NCBI GenBank assembly: GCA_034432635.1
Contig: DAOUBK010000087.1
Coordinates: forward strand, 40,474-104,473
DNA: 64,000 bases
From: Roseiflexus sp034432635
Lineage (GTDB): Bacteria > Chloroflexota > Chloroflexia > Chloroflexales > Roseiflexaceae
Reading direction: 5' to 3'
The notes under the pieces were generated by a model. That model had not been told where the DNA came from. It ran no database searches and worked only from the letters and a program-made list of their open reading frames with translations. Shown here piece after piece: positions 54,786 through 63,839 of the stretch (position 1 is the stretch's first letter; each line of letters opens with the position of its first letter). The position numbers and the translations under genes were made by a program.

Positions 54786-56147
54786 ATGAGCGTCGAGATC
54801 GCCCGCAGCGCCGGTGCCGCTGCCATCGATGATCGTCGGGAACAGGTTAGCTGGTATTTCTACGATTGGGCAAACTCCGCCTTTTCAACCACCGTCGTCA
54901 CCGTTTTCCTTGGTCCGTATCTGACGGCAGTGACCCGCCGTGCCGCCGATGCAGACGGGTTTGTCTACCCGCTGGGCATCCCGGTTGCAGCCGGGGCATT
55001 CTTCCCCTACATGGTGTCGCTCTCGGTCTTGTTGCAGGTGCTCTTTTTGCCGGTGCTTGGTGCAATCGTCGATTACACGCACCTGAAAAAGCATCTGCTG
55101 GGGGTATTCGCCTACGCCGGCGCGATTGCAACGATGCTGCTCTATTTTCTCGATGGCGGGAATTACCTGTTCGGCGGCATACTGTTCCTGATCGCCAACC
55201 TGAGTTTTGGCGCATCGATCGTGTTTTACAACGCCTTTCTGCCGGAGATTGCCAGTCCAGACCGGCGCGATACAGTATCGTCGCAGGGATGGGCGCTAGG
55301 GTATCTCGGTGGCGGATTGCTGCTCGTTGCCAATTTGCTGCTCTTCCAGAATGCTGAAGCCCTCGGCGTTTCGTCTGAGCACGCCGTGCGTATCAGCATG
55401 ACGTCCGCCGGTATGTGGTGGGCGATCTTTACGATCATTCCGCTGCTGGCGCTGCGCCGACGCGATCCGATCAAGCGTATTCCGCCAGGGGAGCATTATC
55501 TGACGATCGGTTTCAAACAGTTGTGGGAAACGCTCAAAAAAGCGCGCAATTACCCGCAAACCCTCTTATTCCTTGGCGCGTATCTGCTTTACAACGACGG
55601 TATCCAGACAGTGATTGCGCTTGCGTCGCAGTTCGGCGCCGAAGAGTTGAAACTGGAGCAGTCAACGCTCATTTCCGCCATCCTGATGGTACAGTTTGTT
55701 GCTTTCGTTGGCGCCCTCGCATTCGGGCGCATCGCCGGGTGGCTGGGCGCAACTCGCGCCATCCTGGTCAGCCTGGTAATCTGGACATCGGTCATCATTG
55801 CTGCATACGGCTGGGTACAACCGGGCAATCCGACGCAGTTCTACCTCCTGGCAGCAGCCATTGCAATCGTTCTGGGCGGGAGCCAGGCGATCAGTCGCTC
55901 GCTCTTCTCGCAGATGATCCCACCCGGACAGGAATCGGAGTACTTCAGCCTGTATGAAGTCAGTGAACGTGGAACTAGCTGGCTCGGTCCGCTGGTGTTT
56001 GGTCTGGCTTTGCAGTTTACCGGTAGTTATCGAGTGGCGATTCTGCTGCTCATGGTCTTCTTTATCGCTGGTATGGCGCTGCTGCTCCGCGTCGATGTGC
56101 GCCGTGCCATTCTGGAAGCGGGGAACGTGGCGCCAGCAAAGGTATGA
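54786..56147 (+). CDS. MFS transporter of the UMF1/Atg22-like family
   Basis: 453 residues with about 12 membrane helices. The N-terminal WYFYDWANSAFSTTVVTVFL is the hallmark of bacterial Vps/Atg22-like (UMF1) transporters, and GSQAISRSLFSQMIPPGQE..YFSLYEVSERG is the conserved C-terminal loop. Yeast Atg22 exports amino acids from the vacuole; bacterial substrates are unknown. AGAGGAG precedes the ATG. Located 30 bp after the hydratase gene, so it is likely in the same transcript, but a link to acyl-CoA metabolism is unproven. Confidence 0.92.
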   Translation: MSVEIARSAGAAAIDDRREQVSWYFYDWANSAFSTTVVTVFLGPYLTAVTRRAADADGFVYPLGIPVAAGAFFPYMVSLSVLLQVLFLPVLGAIVDYTHLKKHLLGVFAYAGAIATMLLYFLDGGNYLFGGILFLIANLSFGASIVFYNAFLPEIASPDRRDTVSSQGWALGYLGGGLLLVANLLLFQNAEALGVSSEHAVRISMTSAGMWWAIFTIIPLLALRRRDPIKRIPPGEHYLTIGFKQLWETLKKARNYPQTLLFLGAYLLYNDGIQTVIALASQFGAEELKLEQSTLISAILMVQFVAFVGALAFGRIAGWLGATRAILVSLVIWTSVIIAAYGWVQPGNPTQFYLLAAAIAIVLGGSQAISRSLFSQMIPPGQESEYFSLYEVSERGTSWLGPLVFGLALQFTGSYRVAILLLMVFFIAGMALLLRVDVRRAILEAGNVAPAKV

Positions 56148-56162
56148 GGCAGGATTGGGTTG

Positions 56163-56248
56163 GTTGAACGTTGAACGTTGGAACGCTGGAACGCTGGAAT
56201 GCTGGAACGTTGAACGTTGAACGTCGAACGTTGGAACGTTGAACGTTT
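56163..56248. repeat. TTGAACG intergenic repeat array, copy 4 (longest)
   Basis: Eleven consecutive 7-8 bp units: TTGAACG, TTGAACG, TTGGAACG, CTGGAACG, CTGGAATG, CTGGAACG, TTGAACG, TTGAACG, TCGAACG, TTGGAACG, TTGAACG. It fills the gap before the acyl-CoA dehydrogenase Shine-Dalgarno. Confidence 0.85.
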
Positions 56249-56271
56249 CCTGGTTCTTCAGGAGGAAAACA

Positions 56272-57516
56272 ATGGATTTCACAGCTAACTACGATATGTT
56301 CCTGACCGAGGAACACCAGATGCTGCGTCGCACTGTGCGCGACTTTGCCGAAAAGGAAGTTGCACCGCACATCCGCGAGTGGGACCGCAGCGGCGCAGCT
56401 ATGGAAGGACCGGAAACTCGTCCACATATCCGACCGGTACTGAAGCGTATGGGTAAGTTGGGACTGCTCGGCATCTGCCTGCCGACACGTCTCGGCGGCG
56501 CCGGTATGGACTATCTGGCGCTGGCAGTAGTGTGTGAAGAACTTGAGCGCGTCGATAGTTTTCTGCGCGTAGTGATGAGTGTTCACACCGGACTGAATTC
56601 GTTGACGCTGTTTCAGTGGGGAACGGAAGAGCAACAGCAGAAATATCTTATCCCGCAGGCAAAGGGTGAGAAAATCGGCGCGTACTGCCTGACCGAACCC
56701 AACAGCGGCACCGATGCGGGTGCAATGCTCGCCACTGCGCGGCGCGACGGCGACTATTACATCCTGAACGGCGAAAAAACCTGGATCAGTCTGGCGGACA
56801 TCGCCGACAACTTCCTGGTCTTTGCCAAAACCGACCCATCGAAAGGCAATCGTGGCATCTCGTGCTTTATCGTTGAACGCACAATGCCAGGTTTCAGCAG
56901 CCATCCAATCCACGGCAAACTCGGCGTGCGCGCTGGCAATACTGGCTCCGTCATTCTGGAAGATGTACGCGTGCCGGTTGCCAACCGGGTCGGCGAAGAG
57001 GGTGAGGGTTTCAAGATCGCCATGACCGCTCTCGACAACGGTCGTTACACCGTTGCGGCTGGAGCAACCGGGCTGATCCAGGCGAGCCTGGAAGCCAGCA
57101 TCCGCTACGCAAAGGAACGGCACACCTTTGGTGTCCCGATCGCCGAACACCAGTTGGTGAAACGCATGATCAGCCACATGGTGCGCAAACTCGACACCAG
57201 CCGTTTGCTGGTTTACCGCGCCGGGTGGATGAAGAATCAGGGACGCCGCAACACCCGTGAAACGACCCTCGCCAAATGGCACGCTACAGTCAGCAGTTTC
57301 GAGGCGGCTGACGATGCCATTCAGATCCACGGCGCCTACGGCTACAGCGATGAATACCCGGTCGAACGGTATCTGCGCAACGCGCGCGGCGCCATCATCT
57401 ACGAAGGCACCCGCGAACTGCAAGAATTGCTTCAGGCAGATTTTGCCCTCGGCCTGCGCGAGAATCGACCCCTGCGCCGTGAGTTGCCTGCCTACGATCC
57501 GGATGCGTGGGCATGA
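56272..57516 (+). CDS. Acyl-CoA dehydrogenase
   Basis: 414 residues with the FAD-dependent fold. N-terminal helical domain (VRDFAEKEVAPHIREWDR), flavin/substrate loop YCLTEPNSGTDAGAML (about 140-155), C-terminal helical domain with ATGLIQASLEASIRYAKER and the catalytic Glu in IIYEGTRELQELLQ. It oxidises an acyl-CoA to the 2-enoyl-CoA, giving electrons to ETF, whose genes lie 108 bp downstream. ATG 56272 has AGGAGG 7 nt upstream. Chain-length specificity cannot be read from sequence. Confidence 0.95.
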   Translation: MDFTANYDMFLTEEHQMLRRTVRDFAEKEVAPHIREWDRSGAAMEGPETRPHIRPVLKRMGKLGLLGICLPTRLGGAGMDYLALAVVCEELERVDSFLRVVMSVHTGLNSLTLFQWGTEEQQQKYLIPQAKGEKIGAYCLTEPNSGTDAGAMLATARRDGDYYILNGEKTWISLADIADNFLVFAKTDPSKGNRGISCFIVERTMPGFSSHPIHGKLGVRAGNTGSVILEDVRVPVANRVGEEGEGFKIAMTALDNGRYTVAAGATGLIQASLEASIRYAKERHTFGVPIAEHQLVKRMISHMVRKLDTSRLLVYRAGWMKNQGRRNTRETTLAKWHATVSSFEAADDAIQIHGAYGYSDEYPVERYLRNARGAIIYEGTRELQELLQADFALGLRENRPLRRELPAYDPDAWA

Positions 57517-57528
57517 TCAACATCATGT

Positions 57529-57534
57529 TATAAT
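57529..57534 (+). promoter_or_regulatory. Extended -10 promoter element upstream of etfBA
   Basis: TGTTATAAT with a perfect TATAAT (57529-57534) preceded by TGT; -35 region poor. It sits 91 bp before etfB, just after the acyl-CoA dehydrogenase stop, allowing separate transcription of etfBA. Confidence 0.45.
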
Positions 57535-57624
57535 GCAATGTGTCACAACGGACGCCAATGAGCGTGTTTTCGGGGAAGCAGCACTGATGGTCAGCCGCTC
57601 GGGCGGCTCACAGAGGGAGGCGCT

Positions 57625-58401
57625 ATGCACATCGTTGTCTGTATGAAACAGGTTCCGCGCGACAACTCGGTCAAGATCAACGCCGATCTGACGATCAATG
57701 CCGATGGGATCGAGCAGATCATGAACCTCTTCGATGAGTATGCCGTCGAAGAGGCGCTGCAATGGAACGAGAAACTGGGCGGCAAAGTCACTGTGCTCTC
57801 GATTGGTCCAGAAGACTGGAAGGAACAGATCCGCCGCGCGCTCGCAATGGGCGCTACCGACTCGTTGCTGTTGAGTGATCCGGCATTCACCGGGCTGGAC
57901 ACGTTCGGTGCGGCACGGGTGGCGGCGACGGCTATCAGGAAACTCGGCGATGTCGATCTGGTGGTGTGCGGGCGCAACTCCACCGATGATGAAACCGGCG
58001 CCTTCGCGCCAGCGCTGGCGCGGTTGCTCGGATGGACGCAACTGACCTATGTTGGCAAGATTACAACGCTGGAAAGCGGCAAAATCGTCGCCGAACGCCA
58101 CCTCGAAGAAGTGGTCGAGACGGTCGAAGCCAGCCTTCCGGCAGTTGTAACCGTCGTCAAGGGGATCAACGAGCCGCGTTACCCGTCTCTGCTGCGCATT
58201 CGCAAAGTCGCCAAAGTTGAGATTCCTACCTGGTCGGCAGCCGATCTCAGTCTCAGTGCCGCCGATCTGACCCCTGCCCTGAAGCTGGTGAACCGTGTGC
58301 CGCCGCCGCCGCGTCCGAAGGGCGAGATGATCGAGGGTGCGAGCGCCGCCGAGAAAGTTACCAGACTGGTCGATAAGTTGATGGAAGCGCAGGTTATCTG
58401 A
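57625..58401 (+). CDS. etfB: Electron transfer flavoprotein beta subunit
   Basis: 258 residues. Family features: MHIVVCMKQVPRD at the N-terminus, VEEALQWNEKLGGKVTVLS, ATDSLLLSDPAFTGLD, CGRNSTDDETGAFAPALARL and the conserved GINEPRYPSLLRIRKVAK. It forms the ETF heterodimer with the next gene product and carries electrons from acyl-CoA dehydrogenases to ETF-quinone oxidoreductase, which is not in the window. GGGAGG lies 4 nt before the ATG. Confidence 0.96.
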   Translation: MHIVVCMKQVPRDNSVKINADLTINADGIEQIMNLFDEYAVEEALQWNEKLGGKVTVLSIGPEDWKEQIRRALAMGATDSLLLSDPAFTGLDTFGAARVAATAIRKLGDVDLVVCGRNSTDDETGAFAPALARLLGWTQLTYVGKITTLESGKIVAERHLEEVVETVEASLPAVVTVVKGINEPRYPSLLRIRKVAKVEIPTWSAADLSLSAADLTPALKLVNRVPPPPRPKGEMIEGASAAEKVTRLVDKLMEAQVI

Positions 58402-58414
58402 CAGGAGCACGTCT

Positions 58415-59401
58415 ATGGCAAACGAGATCTGGGTCTTCATTGAGCGCAGCGCGCATGGCGATGTCGCCGGGGTGTCGAAAGAACTGCTCGGCAAGGCACG
58501 CGAACTGGCTGATGCGAATGGTATGAAGGTCGGCGCGCTGATCCTGGGCGCTGGCGTTGGCGATATTCCCTCGATTGCTTTCAGTTATGGCGCCGATACA
58601 GCGTATGTGGTCGACGACAGCGCTCTGGCGCAGTATACGACCGATGGGTACGTCGGCGCTGCCGCAGCACTGGCAAAGAAGTACCAGCCTGTCCTGATTC
58701 TCACCGGCGCAAGTTTCCAGATGCGTGATTTCAGCGCTGCGCTAGCGGCGGAACTCGATACCGGCGTCGCCGCCGACTCGACGAATGTCTCGATCGAGAA
58801 TGGCGTAGTGAGCGCTGTACGCAGTTCGCATGGCGGCAATGTCATCAATATGTTGACGTTCGCCCCAGGCAAGACGGCAGTTGTTTCAGTGCGCAAGCAA
58901 AGCTTCCCCGAACCCAGGGCGGAACCCAGTCGTTCAGGCGCTGTGGTGACCGAAGCAATGCCAGCAGCGCCGATGCGTGCAAAGGTTGTCAGTGTTGCGC
59001 CGAAACAGGGCGCCGTCAATCTGTCAGACGCTGCGATCATTGTGTCGGGCGGGCGTGGTCTGGGATCCCCTGAGAACTATTACAAACTGATCCCTCCGCT
59101 CGCCGAAGCGGTCGGCGGCGCCTATGGCGCATCGCGTGCAATCGTTGATGCGGGCTGGGTGCCATACGAGCACCAGGTGGGGCAAACTGGCAAGACGGTC
59201 AGCCCCAAACTGTACATGGCTATCGGTATTTCGGGGGCCATCCAGCACCTGGCGGGCATGCGCTCCTCGCGGACGATCGTTGCCATCAATAAGGACCCGG
59301 ATGCACCGATCTTCCGTGTTGCCACGTATGGCGTCGTTGGCGACGCGAACGAAATCGTGCCACTGCTGACCGAAGAGATCAAGAAGCGCACCGGGAAGTA
59401 G
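58415..59401 (+). CDS. etfA: Electron transfer flavoprotein alpha subunit
   Basis: 328 residues. The C-terminal FAD domain is diagnostic: GGRGLGSPENYYKLIPPLAE, GASRAIVDAGWVPYEHQVGQ, TGKTVSPKLYMAIGISGAIQ and AINKDPDAPIFRVATYGVVG. The N-terminal half pairs with EtfB. The gene follows etfB by 13 bp with CAGGAG before the ATG. A strong hairpin follows at 59412-59438. Confidence 0.96.
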   Translation: MANEIWVFIERSAHGDVAGVSKELLGKARELADANGMKVGALILGAGVGDIPSIAFSYGADTAYVVDDSALAQYTTDGYVGAAAALAKKYQPVLILTGASFQMRDFSAALAAELDTGVAADSTNVSIENGVVSAVRSSHGGNVINMLTFAPGKTAVVSVRKQSFPEPRAEPSRSGAVVTEAMPAAPMRAKVVSVAPKQGAVNLSDAAIIVSGGRGLGSPENYYKLIPPLAEAVGGAYGASRAIVDAGWVPYEHQVGQTGKTVSPKLYMAIGISGAIQHLAGMRSSRTIVAINKDPDAPIFRVATYGVVGDANEIVPLLTEEIKKRTGK

Positions 59402-59411
59402 GTGGAAATAA

Positions 59412-59438
59412 GTGCGGGTGAGCGTGCCTCACCCGCAC
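59412..59438 (+). terminator. Strong hairpin after etfA
   Basis: GTGCGGGTGAG (59412-59422) pairs perfectly with CTCACCCGCAC (59428-59438) around a 5-nt loop. No T-run follows, so it could be a terminator of the etf operon or an mRNA-stabilising hairpin. Confidence 0.6.
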
Positions 59439-59780
59439 CTCCACAGGACCTTCGCCATCACACACGACGCATATCAGTGGGACGTTGTTCTGTCCTCCAC
59501 AACCTCAACCTGTGGTGCTCATTTCGCGTCGATATTGAACGTATTTTGATCCGACTCCTGTGCCACTTGTCGGCTATACTTGATAGTGGACTGAAGGCAT
59601 GGCTGGTTATGCTATGCCCATCGTTCCGGGCTGACAGCGCCGGGATCTTCTGTCCGAAGACGGTAAACCTGCGGGCAGAAAACGGATACCGCAATCGATC
59701 ATTCGGTCACCGGCGCCGTGCGTGTCAGCAAAATGTAACACTGACCGCTGGTAATCACACCCTTGCAGGAGTACACTCAG
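59439..59780. other. Intergenic gap before the RsbT-like gene
   Basis: About 340 bp between etfA and the RsbT-like gene. A TATACT (59575-59580) is the only promoter-like box I see; its -35 is poor. Frames here show no domains. No RNA gene or repeat recognised. Confidence 0.4.
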
Positions 59781-60212
59781 ATGGAGTCGGTAGTCTGTCC
59801 TGTGACGCGCGAGGTCGATGTTTATGTGGCTATGGGTCGGGCGCGCGACATGGCAACCACCCTGGGATTCGACGACATTGACCGCACACGGATCGAAATT
59901 GCCGTTCTGGAACTGACGCGCAACATTTTGACCCACGCGGGCAGCGGCGAACTGGCAATCGAACTGGTCCAAGACGGAGATCGACGAGGCATCGCCATCG
60001 AGGCGCGTGATCAGGGTCCCGGCATTGCCGACATTGCACTGGCGCTGCGCGATGGGTACAGCACAGCGCAAACCCTTGGCGCAGGGCTTCCCGGCGTCCA
60101 GCGGTTGATGGATGAATTTCATATCGAGTCGACGATTGGCGTGGGGACGCGCGTGCGCGCGGTGAAGTGGCCCGGCAAACGCACCAGCGGGCCTGGAAAG
60201 GTCCGCCGATGA
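59781..60212 (+). CDS. rsbT: RsbT-like serine/threonine kinase (HATPase of the anti-sigma/partner-switch type)
   Basis: 143 residues. GHKL ATPase fold of the RsbT/RsbW class: N box ELTRNILTHAG, G1 ARDQGPGI and G2-type LGAGLPGVQRLMDEF. In Bacillus RsbT phosphorylates RsbS/RsbR STAS proteins and then activates RsbU. Here the immediate partner is an RsbX-like phosphatase whose ATG overlaps its stop (ATGA). The STAS candidate in the window is the LacI-fold/STAS protein at 47.2 kb; no RsbS is adjacent. The ATG at 59781 is chosen for AGGAG 8 nt upstream. Confidence 0.85.
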   Translation: MESVVCPVTREVDVYVAMGRARDMATTLGFDDIDRTRIEIAVLELTRNILTHAGSGELAIELVQDGDRRGIAIEARDQGPGIADIALALRDGYSTAQTLGAGLPGVQRLMDEFHIESTIGVGTRVRAVKWPGKRTSGPGKVRR

Positions 60213-60784
60213 ATATCGCGTGGGGCGCCTGCAATCGCGCCAAGCAGGGACAGTCGATCTCCGGCGATTCGTGGATGGTGACGCCACTCGACGGCAACGG
60301 TCTGCTGGCAGCGGTGATCGATGGGCTGGGTGGCGGCGAGGAAGCCGCCCGGGCAGCACGTACGGCGGAAACGATCTTCCGTGAACGCGCGGAGCGACCA
60401 CTCCAGGAACTGATCCGACTGTCGCACGAGGCGCTGCACACTACTCGCGGAGCGGTCGTTGGCTTGCTCCGGCTCGATCCGCTGTACAACAGTGCAACAT
60501 ATGTAGGTGTTGGCAATATCGGCATCTATGTCTACAGCCGCAAACCCATCAAACCCATCTCGAAGAATGGCATTCTGGGTTATCGGTTGCCGACATTGCT
60601 CGAACTGACCTATGCGTATGATCCTGGCGATCTCTTCGTGCTGTACAGCGATGGGGTGTCGTCACAATTCACACAAGACCTGCACCTGGATATTCGCCAG
60701 CCGCCGCAGGCACTGGCGGAGCGGATTGTGCACACCTATGGCAAACAATCCGATGACGCCACGGTTGTCGTCGTTCAAACATAG
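60209..60784 (+). CDS. RsbX-like PP2C-type phosphatase
   Basis: 191 residues. PP2C/SpoIIE-type metal ligands are visible: ISGDSWMV near residue 20, AVIDGLGGGEEA near 35, YSDGVSSQF near 140 and SDDATVVVV near the end. RsbX in Bacillus dephosphorylates the RsbR/RsbS STAS proteins, resetting the stressosome. Coupled by a 4-bp overlap to the RsbT-like kinase, so kinase and phosphatase would be made together. It also resembles the phosphatase domain of RsbU/RsbP, but with no N-terminal sensor. GGAAAGG lies 7 nt before the ATG. Confidence 0.87.
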   Translation: MNIAWGACNRAKQGQSISGDSWMVTPLDGNGLLAAVIDGLGGGEEAARAARTAETIFRERAERPLQELIRLSHEALHTTRGAVVGLLRLDPLYNSATYVGVGNIGIYVYSRKPIKPISKNGILGYRLPTLLELTYAYDPGDLFVLYSDGVSSQFTQDLHLDIRQPPQALAERIVHTYGKQSDDATVVVVQT

Positions 60785-60804
60785 ACCTGTGGTTCGATAA
60801 CGCC

Positions 60805-63540
60805 ATGCAGCATACAACGCCGATCCATCTGACCTACTGGCTGAGCGTTCACCGCGCGCACCTTCTGTCGCGCTGGATCGCAGCGGGAGATAATCTCTTC
60901 GCATCTGCACACGCCTCATCGTTAGGGAATGGAGAAATCGTCCCTGTGCATCCCGATGAGCGAAAGATCGTTCTGACGGCACTGTACGATGGTCTGATTG
61001 CTGCTGCGGGTGGTGATGAGAAACCGCTCGATGAGTGCCTGAGCACGTTACGGGCGCTGCGGAGCAGCGTCGGCGAGGACGATCTGCCGCGCCAGATCAT
61101 GCTCTTTCAGCGGTTCCGCAGTATGGCTCGCCATAACCTGTTTCAGGAAGCGATAGAGACAGGCGCATCCCCGACACGTGAAGAAACCCTCTACCCCGTG
61201 TTCGATGCGCTCGATGACCTCATCGATCGCGCCATCACCATGCTGGTCGAACGGTGGGTCAATGCAGCACACAAAGTGCTGCACGAACTGAACGAAACCC
61301 GACTGCTGGTTGAAAGCCTGTACCGCGATGCCGAAGTCACCGATCGCACCACATTGCAGGTATCACGTCTCAACCATCTGGCACGTGAGCTCGCGTCCAC
61401 CTTCGAACGCGAAATACACCTGAAACAGATCTGCATCTCCCTCACCGAAGTGCTTGCCCCGGTGGTCGTCGATATCTGGCTGCTCGAACCGGATGCCACT
61501 GTGCTCAAACTGGTATGGCGCCACGGCGCTGCACTGCCGGACAGTCGCGCCATGCCGCTGGGCGCTCAGGACGATCTGGTGGTACAGACATTCACGCAAG
61601 GCGAATCGATCTTCACAACCGACACTCCTGCACCATCGCAGAGCGCCTGGCAAATTGAAAACCTTGCGGTTCTGACAACACCGCTTGTAACGCAACGCGG
61701 TATTGTGGGCATCATTGTCTGTCAGGGGGACGTTCACACGCTTGCCGACCGTTCACAGCAAGAGTTTGTGCGTTCGGTTGCGAACCAGGCAGCGATTGCG
61801 CTGGAGAATGCACGCCTGTATGCTGAAGTGCGCGCCTTCAACGCAAAGCTGGAGGCGCTCGTCGACGAGCGCACCCGTGAACTGCGAATCGAACGCGACA
61901 TGCTCGAAACGCTCAACGACATCGCTCTCGAAGTTGGCAGTTCGCTCGATGGCGATGTCATTATGAATAACTCGCTTACCACACTGGCAAAACTGATCAA
62001 TGTCGAGCATGGATCGATCATGATCCTGGATCGCGATACCGATCAGTTGATCAACCGCGCCGTGCTGGGACGACAGGATAGCGTCGGTGCAGTTCGCTTC
62101 CCGGTGGGAAAAGGCATTGTTGGCAAAGTGGCACAGAACCGCAAACCGCTGAACGTCGCGGATGTAACGACAGACCCAAACTGGGAGCCGCCGCCCGAAG
62201 AGGACGCTACAGCGAAGCGCAGCGGCTCGATGATTGCCGTACCGCTGATCGCCCATCACGAATTGCTCGGTGTACTCGTGCTGTCCCATGGGCAAACAGG
62301 ATATTTCCGTGATGAACATCTGCGCCTGTTGACTGCTGCTGCCAATCAGATTGCGATCGGCATTTACAATGCGCAGATGTATCAGGAGATAGAACAGCAA
62401 TACTGGCGTCGCTACGAGATGCAGCGAACACAAGAAAAGGCGGTGAGCCAGAGCACGGCTATTCTGCAAAGCCTCTCGGACGGAGTTATTGTATGCGACC
62501 AGAACGGTTCGGTGATCACTGTCAACCCGGCAGCCGAGAAAATCATCGACCGACCAATCGATGAACTGGTGACGTGGAACCTTGGCGATCTGCTGCGACG
62601 TCTGCTAGGGCGACGGGCCAGTGAATTGCTGCTGGATGATCTGCTGAAACATCCACTGGATGAGCGCGCTCAACCGCGCACCCTCTCAACAACCTTCCAG
62701 GTCGGGCCACGTACTATCAGTATGACGCTCGATCCGGTGATTTCGACCGGGGAAGAATTGCTCGGCGCTGTTGCTGTGTTTCGTGATCGCACCCGTGAGG
62801 TTGAGTCGGATCGTCTCAAGACTGAGTTCATCGGCACTGTCTCACACGAACTACGTACACCCATGACATCGATCAAGGGGTTTACCCAACTGCTGACGAT
62901 GGGCAACCTCGGACCGGTAAACGAAACGCAGAAAGAGTTTCTGAATATCATCCAGTCGAATGCAGAGCGAATGATCGCCATCATCAACGATCTGCTCGAC
63001 ATTACCAAGATCGAGACCGGTAGCGTCGAACTGGAAATTCGCCCGATCCACGTTGCAGAAACGCTGAGCAAGGTCTTGCTCGACCTCCAGGCAAAGGTGA
63101 ACGAACGGCAACAAACGTTGACCCTGAGCCTGCCTGCCGGGTTACCGCTGGTGCGCGCCGATGCCCATCGGTTCAATCAGATTCTGTTCAATCTGGTATC
63201 GAATGCGGTCAAGTATACACCGCGGGGCGGCTCAATCACTATCGAAGCTTGTGAAGTTACTGCCGAAGCGATTCCCGAAGATGAACGCGAGGGACTGCGC
63301 CCCGGACGCTACATCCGGATCGATGTGCGCGATACGGGCGTCGGGATTGCACCTGACGATATTCCGCGTATCTGGGAGCGCTTCTACCGCACCGAAAACC
63401 CGCTCAAAGTGGAAGCAGGCGGCACTGGTCTCGGTCTGTCGCTCGTCAAACCGCTGACCAGGCTCCTCGGCGGGCGTATCTGGGTCGAAAGCCAGATCAA
63501 TACCGGGAGTACGTTCAGTTTCGTGCTGCCCGCTGCCTGA
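60805..63540 (+). CDS. Large soluble GAF-GAF-PAS histidine kinase with an RsbR-like N-terminal helical domain
   Basis: 911 residues without membrane helices. A helical N-terminal domain of about 165 residues (LTYWLSVHRAHLLSRW, then a four-helix-like pattern) resembles the non-heme-globin N-domain of RsbR/RsbU. Then come GAF1 (about 190-345), a coiled coil, GAF2 (about 365-540; GSIMILDRDTDQLINRAVLG), PAS (about 555-670; SLSDGVIVCDQNGSVITVNP), HisKA (FIGTVSHELRTPMTSIKGF) and HATPase_c (NLVSNAVKYTPRGG, RDTGVGIAP, GGTGLGLSLVKPL). It begins 20 bp after the RsbX-like gene, so the partner-switch genes and kinase likely form one operon. No response regulator is adjacent. Confidence 0.93.
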   Translation: MQHTTPIHLTYWLSVHRAHLLSRWIAAGDNLFASAHASSLGNGEIVPVHPDERKIVLTALYDGLIAAAGGDEKPLDECLSTLRALRSSVGEDDLPRQIMLFQRFRSMARHNLFQEAIETGASPTREETLYPVFDALDDLIDRAITMLVERWVNAAHKVLHELNETRLLVESLYRDAEVTDRTTLQVSRLNHLARELASTFEREIHLKQICISLTEVLAPVVVDIWLLEPDATVLKLVWRHGAALPDSRAMPLGAQDDLVVQTFTQGESIFTTDTPAPSQSAWQIENLAVLTTPLVTQRGIVGIIVCQGDVHTLADRSQQEFVRSVANQAAIALENARLYAEVRAFNAKLEALVDERTRELRIERDMLETLNDIALEVGSSLDGDVIMNNSLTTLAKLINVEHGSIMILDRDTDQLINRAVLGRQDSVGAVRFPVGKGIVGKVAQNRKPLNVADVTTDPNWEPPPEEDATAKRSGSMIAVPLIAHHELLGVLVLSHGQTGYFRDEHLRLLTAAANQIAIGIYNAQMYQEIEQQYWRRYEMQRTQEKAVSQSTAILQSLSDGVIVCDQNGSVITVNPAAEKIIDRPIDELVTWNLGDLLRRLLGRRASELLLDDLLKHPLDERAQPRTLSTTFQVGPRTISMTLDPVISTGEELLGAVAVFRDRTREVESDRLKTEFIGTVSHELRTPMTSIKGFTQLLTMGNLGPVNETQKEFLNIIQSNAERMIAIINDLLDITKIETGSVELEIRPIHVAETLSKVLLDLQAKVNERQQTLTLSLPAGLPLVRADAHRFNQILFNLVSNAVKYTPRGGSITIEACEVTAEAIPEDEREGLRPGRYIRIDVRDTGVGIAPDDIPRIWERFYRTENPLKVEAGGTGLGLSLVKPLTRLLGGRIWVESQINTGSTFSFVLPAA

Positions 63541-63678
63541 TCCCGCGTTCCTGCCTGAAAACGCCAGTTTTCATCACGTAGCTCCGCATCCGGTCCGCAG
63601 GTGACATGATTCCTGCACTACGCTCCTTCACGATGAGCGCCTCTTTTCCGGGATTTTCGCTATTCTACCAGATGAAAC

Positions 63679-63707
63679 TTGACAAACTTTTGATGTTAGA
63701 GTAATCT
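63679..63707 (+). promoter_or_regulatory. Strong sigma-70-type promoter of the terminal lipoprotein gene
   Basis: TTGACA (63679-63684), 17-bp spacer, TAATCT (63702-63707). Predicted start near 63714, giving a leader of about 125 nt before the ATG at 63840. Confidence 0.7.
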
Positions 63708-63839
63708 AATAACGCAGGTTAACCTTTACTCAACGGATACTGGCGCGCCAGGTCGTGCGCTGCAGGCACTTCAGGGATGCTTGCGGCGCCAGCTATAGAG
63801 AAGAGTATATTCTGTCACCTGGAAAGGAAGATATCCACG

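Noticed and set aside
56163..56248. Possible CRISPR array
   Set aside because: Units are 7-8 bp and directly adjacent, with no unique spacers of 30 bp or so and no cas genes.
56062..57423. Long minus-strand open frame opposite the acyl-CoA dehydrogenase gene
   Set aside because: Shadow of the real gene caused by GC-rich codon bias; it crosses the TTGAACG array and has no family motif.
57523..58494. 323-residue minus-strand open frame opposite etfB
   Set aside because: etfB on the plus strand has all family motifs and a good ribosome-binding site; the antisense frame has none.
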